From NCBI GenBank assembly GCA_900757715.1, contig CAAEOZ010000116.1, positions 1 through 17,389 on the forward strand: a stretch of DNA of 17,389 nt. The letters are read 5' to 3'. Below, piece by piece: positions 13,664 to 17,389 of this stretch. Source of the DNA: an uncultured Veillonella sp. GTDB lineage: Bacteria; Bacillota; Negativicutes; Veillonellales; Veillonellaceae. A program made the position numbers and the translations under genes. The number at the start of each line of letters is the position of its first letter. The stretch's first letter is position 1. The notes beneath the pieces are model-generated. The model made no database searches. It was not told the origin of the DNA and saw nothing but the letters and a program-made list of their open reading frames with translations.

Positions 13664-14593
13664 ATGGGCGATGTTTTTTATGCCGCTTCAGAAATACTGT
13701 TTAAAGATGCTAATGTATTAGTTCATATTCGCGATTGGTTCTTTTCACAAGCTGGTAATATATTATTGGCTCTTATTATATTTTGGGTAGGTCGTTATGC
13801 TATTTCATGGGTGAAAACCTTTGCTGTACGTATTATGACTAAGGCTTCTTATGACTCTGCAGCGATGAGTTTTATCACTCAGATTATTAATTATGCCCTA
13901 CTTGTAGGGTTAATATTGATTTGCTTAAATCAAATTGGTGTGCCTACGACTTCCTTTGTAGCTGCTTTTGGTGCCTTTGGTTTAGGTATTGGGTTAGCCT
14001 TACAAAGTAACTTATCTAACTTGGCATCAGGATTATTAATTCTTATATTTAAGCCTTTTAGAGCAGGTCATGTTATTCAAGTTGGAGATACTGTAGGCAG
14101 TGTTAAATCAATTCAATTTATGTATACTGTTATCACTACTAAAGATCAAAGAAACGTATATATACCCAATTCCCTCCTTACATCTCAAGCTGTAACTAAT
14201 ATAGCCTATACAACTGAAAGGGTTATCCCATTTGTGTTTGATATTGGCTATAATAATGATCATCATGAAGCAATAAAAATCTTAAAAAAAATTTTTGCTG
14301 CTGATAAACGTGTCCTCAATCCGAAGAATATGGAAATTGGTATCTCTGAATTTGGAGATAATTCTGTACGCATCGCTGCTTATGCCCGTGTTAAGTCTAA
14401 AGACTTCCTAGATGTCCAGTACAGTATCATGTCTGATGTGAAAGATGCCTTTGATAAATACGGTATTGATATTCCATATCCTCAACGTGTGGTATATATC
14501 CAAAATGTAGATACATCGACTGGTGAAATTAAAGGGACAAAGAAAAAAGCAACTACTACAAATGTAGAAATAGATGATAGTCTTGAAAGTTAG
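13664..14593 (+). CDS. small-conductance mechanosensitive channel (MscS family)
   Basis: A 309-residue inner-membrane channel that opens under membrane tension and protects against osmotic downshock. Three membrane helices are visible: about 29-50 (NILLALIIFWVGRYAISW), 71-92 (INYALLVGLILICLNQIG) and the pore-lining, Ala/Gly-rich TM3 near 97-130 (FVAAFGAFGLGIGLALQSNL). The beta domain follows with FKPFRAGHVIQVGDTVGSV and VYIPNSLLTSQAVTN, then the alpha/beta domain. The C-terminal tail after ~290 is charged and low complexity (KGTKKKATTTNVEID). GGAGG six bases upstream supports the start. It is the first of a three-gene run with the carboxypeptidase and the nucleotidase. Confidence 0.92.
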   Translation: MGDVFYAASEILFKDANVLVHIRDWFFSQAGNILLALIIFWVGRYAISWVKTFAVRIMTKASYDSAAMSFITQIINYALLVGLILICLNQIGVPTTSFVAAFGAFGLGIGLALQSNLSNLASGLLILIFKPFRAGHVIQVGDTVGSVKSIQFMYTVITTKDQRNVYIPNSLLTSQAVTNIAYTTERVIPFVFDIGYNNDHHEAIKILKKIFAADKRVLNPKNMEIGISEFGDNSVRIAAYARVKSKDFLDVQYSIMSDVKDAFDKYGIDIPYPQRVVYIQNVDTSTGEIKGTKKKATTTNVEIDDSLES

Positions 14594-14618
14594 GATACTG
14601 GAAGGTAGAACGAGAGTG

Positions 14619-15476
14619 ATGACACTTTTAACGACGAATATTCATATGTTTTATAAGAAATTGGTGTTGGTCATAACTTTTATAGGAATCGTATTTATAG
14701 GTGCTGATGTTGCTCAAGCTGCATACATTGCACCGCCTTCTACTGTTGGTGAGGCCGTAGTCCTTATTGATGCAGATACAAAAGAAATTTTATTTGCAAA
14801 GAATCCAGATAAGTGGATGCATCCAGCTAGTACTACGAAAATGGTTACCTTGTTAACTGCTTTAGAACTAAAGGGCACACAGCTTGATGAATTAGCTACG
14901 ATAAGTAGCTATGCAACGAGCATGGAAGAATCAAACCTTGGAGTTCGCGTAGGTGATCAGATTACATTGGAAGGTGTTCTTGAAGGTATGATGGTTGCTA
15001 GTGGCAATGATGCGGCCGTTGTAGTAGCCGAAAATGTAAGTGGTTCTGTAGATAAATTTGCTAAGGATATGACTCGCATTGCTGCAAAAGCGGGTGCAAA
15101 GAATAGTGTGTTCTTAAACCCTCATGGATTAACACAAAAGGGTCACCATTCTACGGCTCGTGATTTAGCGATGATTGCAGCGTACGGCATGAAATACCAA
15201 ATGTTCCGTGACAAGGTTGCTAATGATTATTACAAGGTGCCGTATCAAAACCGTGCACCAGAAACAATTCGTACTACAAACCATTTTATTCGCAATAAAT
15301 ATCCAGGTGCAAATGGCTTGAAAACAGGTTTTACAAATGCAGCAGGAGAATGTTTGATTGCGTCTGCCACACGGAAGGGCCATACTATGATTGTAGTTAT
15401 GCTTAATGATGATAATCGTTGGGAAGAAGCTGTACAATTCCTTGATTATGGATTTAAACTCCGTGGGGTAATTTAA
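14619..15476 (+). CDS. dacF: D-alanyl-D-alanine carboxypeptidase, short form (DacF-like, S11)
   Basis: A periplasmic penicillin-binding protein that trims the terminal D-Ala from peptidoglycan stem peptides. All three active-site motifs are present: PASTTK (S71, K74), SGN (128-130) and KTG (235-237). An N-terminal signal sequence (FYKKLVLVITFIGIVFIGADVAQAA) ends near residue 35. The 285 residues stop soon after the catalytic domain, so the C-terminal beta-rich domain of the PBP5/DacF type (usual length about 380) is missing. The start is uncertain: ATG at 14619 or the adjacent GTG at 14616, with GGAAGG about 10-13 bases upstream; an ATG at 14646 also leaves a signal peptide. It follows mscS by 25 bases. 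Confidence 0.88.
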   Translation: MTLLTTNIHMFYKKLVLVITFIGIVFIGADVAQAAYIAPPSTVGEAVVLIDADTKEILFAKNPDKWMHPASTTKMVTLLTALELKGTQLDELATISSYATSMEESNLGVRVGDQITLEGVLEGMMVASGNDAAVVVAENVSGSVDKFAKDMTRIAAKAGAKNSVFLNPHGLTQKGHHSTARDLAMIAAYGMKYQMFRDKVANDYYKVPYQNRAPETIRTTNHFIRNKYPGANGLKTGFTNAAGECLIASATRKGHTMIVVMLNDDNRWEEAVQFLDYGFKLRGVI

Positions 15477-15501
15477 GGACCTATTGTGTAATGGGGGACA
15501 T

Positions 15502-16092
15502 ATGAGTTCATTTTTTGCATTTTTAAAACGCATGCGCTTTATCAATCGATGGAGCCTCATGCGAAATACGGAAATAGAAAATATTCAAGAACATAGCCTT
15601 GAAGTGGCTATGGTAGCGCACAACTTAGGGGCCATAAAAAATGAATACTTCGGTGGGAATGTAGATATCAATAAGGTAGCTGTCATAGCTATGTATCATG
15701 AGGTGAGCGAAATCTTTACAGGAGATATGCCGACACCAATCAAGTATTTTGATCCAAAGTTACGGGAACTGTATGGTGAGGTTGAAACTTTGGCGCAAGA
15801 AAAAATGCTATCAACCTTGCCAGACCGGTTACAATCTGTTTATAAGCCTATACTTGTTGATGCAGAGACTAGTCCAGAATGGCCTCTCGTTAAGGCTGCC
15901 GATATAATTTCAGCCTATATGAAATGCGTCAAAGAGCTCAAGGCAGGGAATGATGAGTTTAAAGAGGCACATGACTCTATCTTAGCTAAGTTGAAAAATC
16001 TAAATATGCCTGAGGTAGATATGTTTCTTGAAATATATATCCCTGCTCTTGGTAAGAGTTTGGATGAGTTGAACTATTACGAAATTAAATAA
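15502..16092 (+). CDS. yfbR: YfbR-like 5'-deoxynucleotidase (HD domain)
   Basis: A cytoplasmic HD-domain phosphohydrolase that removes phosphate from deoxyribonucleoside monophosphates. The 196 residues match E. coli YfbR (199). Metal-site regions are clear: H31 in NIQEHSLEVAMVAH, the H66-E67 pair in MYHEVSEIFTGDMPTPIKYF, and D134 in VKAADIISAYMKCVKEL. The second histidine is followed by Glu rather than the Asp of the classic HD pair (codon GAG). The ATG at 15502 has GGGGGA just upstream; a TTG six codons earlier is less likely. It comes 25 bases after the carboxypeptidase stop and is the last gene before a bidirectional terminator. Its link to envelope genes is probably positional only. Confidence 0.88.
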   Translation: MSSFFAFLKRMRFINRWSLMRNTEIENIQEHSLEVAMVAHNLGAIKNEYFGGNVDINKVAVIAMYHEVSEIFTGDMPTPIKYFDPKLRELYGEVETLAQEKMLSTLPDRLQSVYKPILVDAETSPEWPLVKAADIISAYMKCVKELKAGNDEFKEAHDSILAKLKNLNMPEVDMFLEIYIPALGKSLDELNYYEIK

Positions 16093-16097
16093 TTACT

Positions 16098-16177
16098 AAA
16101 AGAGACGACTTCTTGAACTGCACCCCCAGAATTGGACACAATTTTGGGGGTGCAGTTCATTTTGGCCGTCTCTTTTT
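16098..16177. terminator. bidirectional terminator between yfbR and queG with an inserted palindrome
   Basis: The outer stem AAAAGAGACG (16098-16107) pairs with CGTCTCTTTT (16167-16176) and has T-runs on both strands, suited to stopping both converging transcripts. Between its arms lies a second, separate 46-base hairpin. The terminator loop is therefore about 59 bases instead of the usual few. Confidence 0.7.
16114..16159. mobile_element. 46-bp palindrome resembling abutted IS3-family ends (MITE-like)
   Basis: TGAACTGCACCCCCA (16114-16128) and its exact complement (16145-16159) form a 15-bp perfect stem. A further wobble and four A-T pairs extend it, with a GGACAC loop. The outer ends TGAACTGCACCCC resemble terminal inverted repeats I recall from IS150-group IS3-family elements, with nothing between them. 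No clear target duplication is seen (TCT and TTT flank it). It may instead be an ordinary strong hairpin. Confidence 0.4.
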
Positions 16178-16287
16178 GATCCTAAAAATTTGTAGATTAT
16201 TTTGCTAATGCTTTATCAAATTTTTGTTAGTTTGCTTAATAAAAATTATTATAAGTGTATTTGTTAATTATTATATCTTATTGAGTG
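16178..16287. other. AT-rich spacer downstream of queG
   Basis: No gene or clear signal is seen. It would be the queG 3' UTR leading to the shared terminator. Confidence 0.4.
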
Positions 16288-17172
16288 TTATAGTTTACTT
16301 TTTCTATCTATAATCTCTTGATTTCTCATTAGTACTTTTTTACCTCGCCACGAGAAGGCTCGACGGCCGTATTTTGCTTTGAATTCTTTGTTCGTTAGTG
16401 CTTCTAGTTCGTCTATATTGACATACGGCTCTATCTGTTGAAATTCAGGGATAGGCGTAGTTAGAATATCTTTATTGTGAGGACACACCTCTTGGCATAC
16501 ATCACAACCAAATACGAGTGGAGTTTTAGCGAGGATATTTTCCTCTTCATCAGTGAGCTCTCCTTTTTTCTGCGTCAAGAAGCTTTTACAAGTGTCGTAT
16601 TTAAAATCGTCATGGCCTAAACATTGACCTAAGCACGCTGTAATACAACGATTGCATCCCATGCAGGACTGCTCAAGGGGGGCATTTGGCTTGAGCTCTA
16701 GTGTTGTTAAAATTGTGCCAATAACGACATAAGAACCCCACTTAGGACTGATAAAACAGTTGTTCTTTCCATAAAAGCCTAGACCTGCCAAGTAGGCCAT
16801 GTACCGATCGGCTAAAGGAGAGGTATCGCAATGAATGGAGAACTGAGCCGAGTCATCAATTATTTGTAATCTTTCAATAAGACGTTCTAAATATTCATTA
16901 ATGATTAGGTGATAATCTGTAGACCATGTATAGCGAGATAGATTGGATTGGCCTTTGTGTTCTACATGGTATGGGAATAGACAAACGATGGCACTTTTCG
17001 GTATGAATTGCTTCGTTCCTAGTAGCCTTGCCTCCACATCTGCCGTAGTGAAGGGGCATGGGTTGCTTTCAAATAAAATAGTTCTGGCTTGTTCAGGCAG
17101 TGGCCATGAGGCAATTCCAAATTCATAAATATGTAATTCTTTGCAAATTTGCTGTAAATTTATATCTTTCAT
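16288..17172 (-). CDS. queG: epoxyqueuosine reductase, short form
   Basis: It reduces epoxyqueuosine to queuosine at the tRNA wobble position, using cobalamin and two [4Fe-4S] clusters in the cytoplasm. The segment DTSPLADRYMAYLAGLGFYGKN (from D116) is the family's active-site signature. Cluster cysteines are visible: C170, C173, C176 and C180 in CMGCNRCITAC, with C184, then C223, C226 and C230 in FGCDVCQEVCPHN. The 294 residues are shorter than typical QueG (about 370-385); the C-terminal part after the ferredoxin-like domain is brief, so a HEAT-like extension is absent. No good ribosome site precedes the ATG at 17172. Cobalamin dependence links it to cbiZ in the same window. It diverges from the next gene. 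Confidence 0.88.
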   Translation of the reverse strand: MKDINLQQICKELHIYEFGIASWPLPEQARTILFESNPCPFTTADVEARLLGTKQFIPKSAIVCLFPYHVEHKGQSNLSRYTWSTDYHLIINEYLERLIERLQIIDDSAQFSIHCDTSPLADRYMAYLAGLGFYGKNNCFISPKWGSYVVIGTILTTLELKPNAPLEQSCMGCNRCITACLGQCLGHDDFKYDTCKSFLTQKKGELTDEEENILAKTPLVFGCDVCQEVCPHNKDILTTPIPEFQQIEPYVNIDELEALTNKEFKAKYGRRAFSWRGKKVLMRNQEIIDRKSKL

Positions 17173-17327
17173 CGTAGATTTAGTGGTAAATAATTGGTAA
17201 AATAAAAGTATAAGAAATGCGTGAGATTCTATAGATCTTTATTATGTTTGTAGTTTGGTGATAACTGTATTTTTATAGTTAGCACCGTAATTCTGTTAGT
17301 ATTAGTATACCATTGAGAGGACAGATT

Positions 17328-17389
17328 ATGTTAGCATTTATGAAAGTATTACAACCGAAGACGGTGGAAGAGGCTTATGAATTAGCCAC
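17328..17389 (+). CDS. probable molybdopterin-dehydrogenase FAD-binding subunit, N-terminus only
   Basis: Only the first 20 residues are present, cut by the window edge. MLAFMKVLQPKTVEEAYELA matches the usual beginning of FAD-binding subunits of the xanthine dehydrogenase / CO dehydrogenase medium-chain family (aromatic-rich start, then a P-x-[TS]-x-E-E-A segment). AGAGGA lies seven bases before the ATG; a second ATG at 17340 is possible. The call rests on a short segment and is tentative. Confidence 0.45.
   Translation, partial: MLAFMKVLQPKTVEEAYELA

Noticed and set aside
9036..17239. The 14-mer ATTCTATAGATCTT occurs upstream of pncB (9036-9049) and of queG (17226-17239).
   Set aside because: In AT-rich DNA a shared 14-mer within 17 kb is close to chance expectation. 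It lies at different positions relative to the two genes, and no third copy was seen.

Overview
The window reads as a chromosomal segment of an anaerobic, diderm Firmicute of the Negativicutes. Veillonella is the most likely genus. This is inferred from AT-rich intergenic DNA, strong AGGAGG-type ribosome binding sites, intrinsic terminators between nearly all units, and the gene set (O-acetylhomoserine sulfhydrylase, BioY, CbiZ, NH3-dependent NadE, YfbR-type nucleotidase, a short QueG). No rRNA, tRNA, CRISPR array, prophage or intact insertion sequence was seen. Sixteen protein genes are supported; the last is cut by the window edge.

Layout. (1) 1-2400: metY (+) faces a secreted PepSY-repeat protein (-). 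The 480 bp between them is packed with about eleven hairpins. (2) 2400-3540: bioY (+), with a good sigma70-type promoter overlapped by a BirA-like dyad. (3) 3540-6900, minus strand: a CobW-family GTPase, a natural fusion of a CobW-like P-loop domain to a UPF0718/YraQ-type permease (ATGA overlap with cobW), and a TIGR03943/YcgQ-like membrane protein. A near-perfect Fur-family 7-1-7 operator precedes the last gene. This is the best candidate for a poorly described system, probably metal or metal-cofactor transport. (4) 7160-8770: pepD dipeptidase (-) with a very long terminator hairpin. (5) 9067-12460: pncB-nadE (nicotinate salvage to NAD), then a separately transcribed cytoplasmic asparaginase. 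(6) 12723-13499: cbiZ (-), cobinamide salvage. (7) 13664-16092: mscS-like channel, short D-Ala-D-Ala carboxypeptidase and YfbR-like 5'-nucleotidase, a tight three-gene run. (8) 16098-16177: a bidirectional terminator whose loop holds a 46-bp palindrome resembling abutted IS3-family ends. (9) queG (-), and divergent from it the start of a probable molybdopterin-dehydrogenase FAD-binding subunit (+).

Most genes are housekeeping (sulfur amino acids, biotin, NAD, B12 and queuosine cofactors, peptides, envelope). The unusual content is in the metal-type permease module and in the regulatory or structured intergenic DNA. Function calls rest on motifs read by eye; no database search was run.
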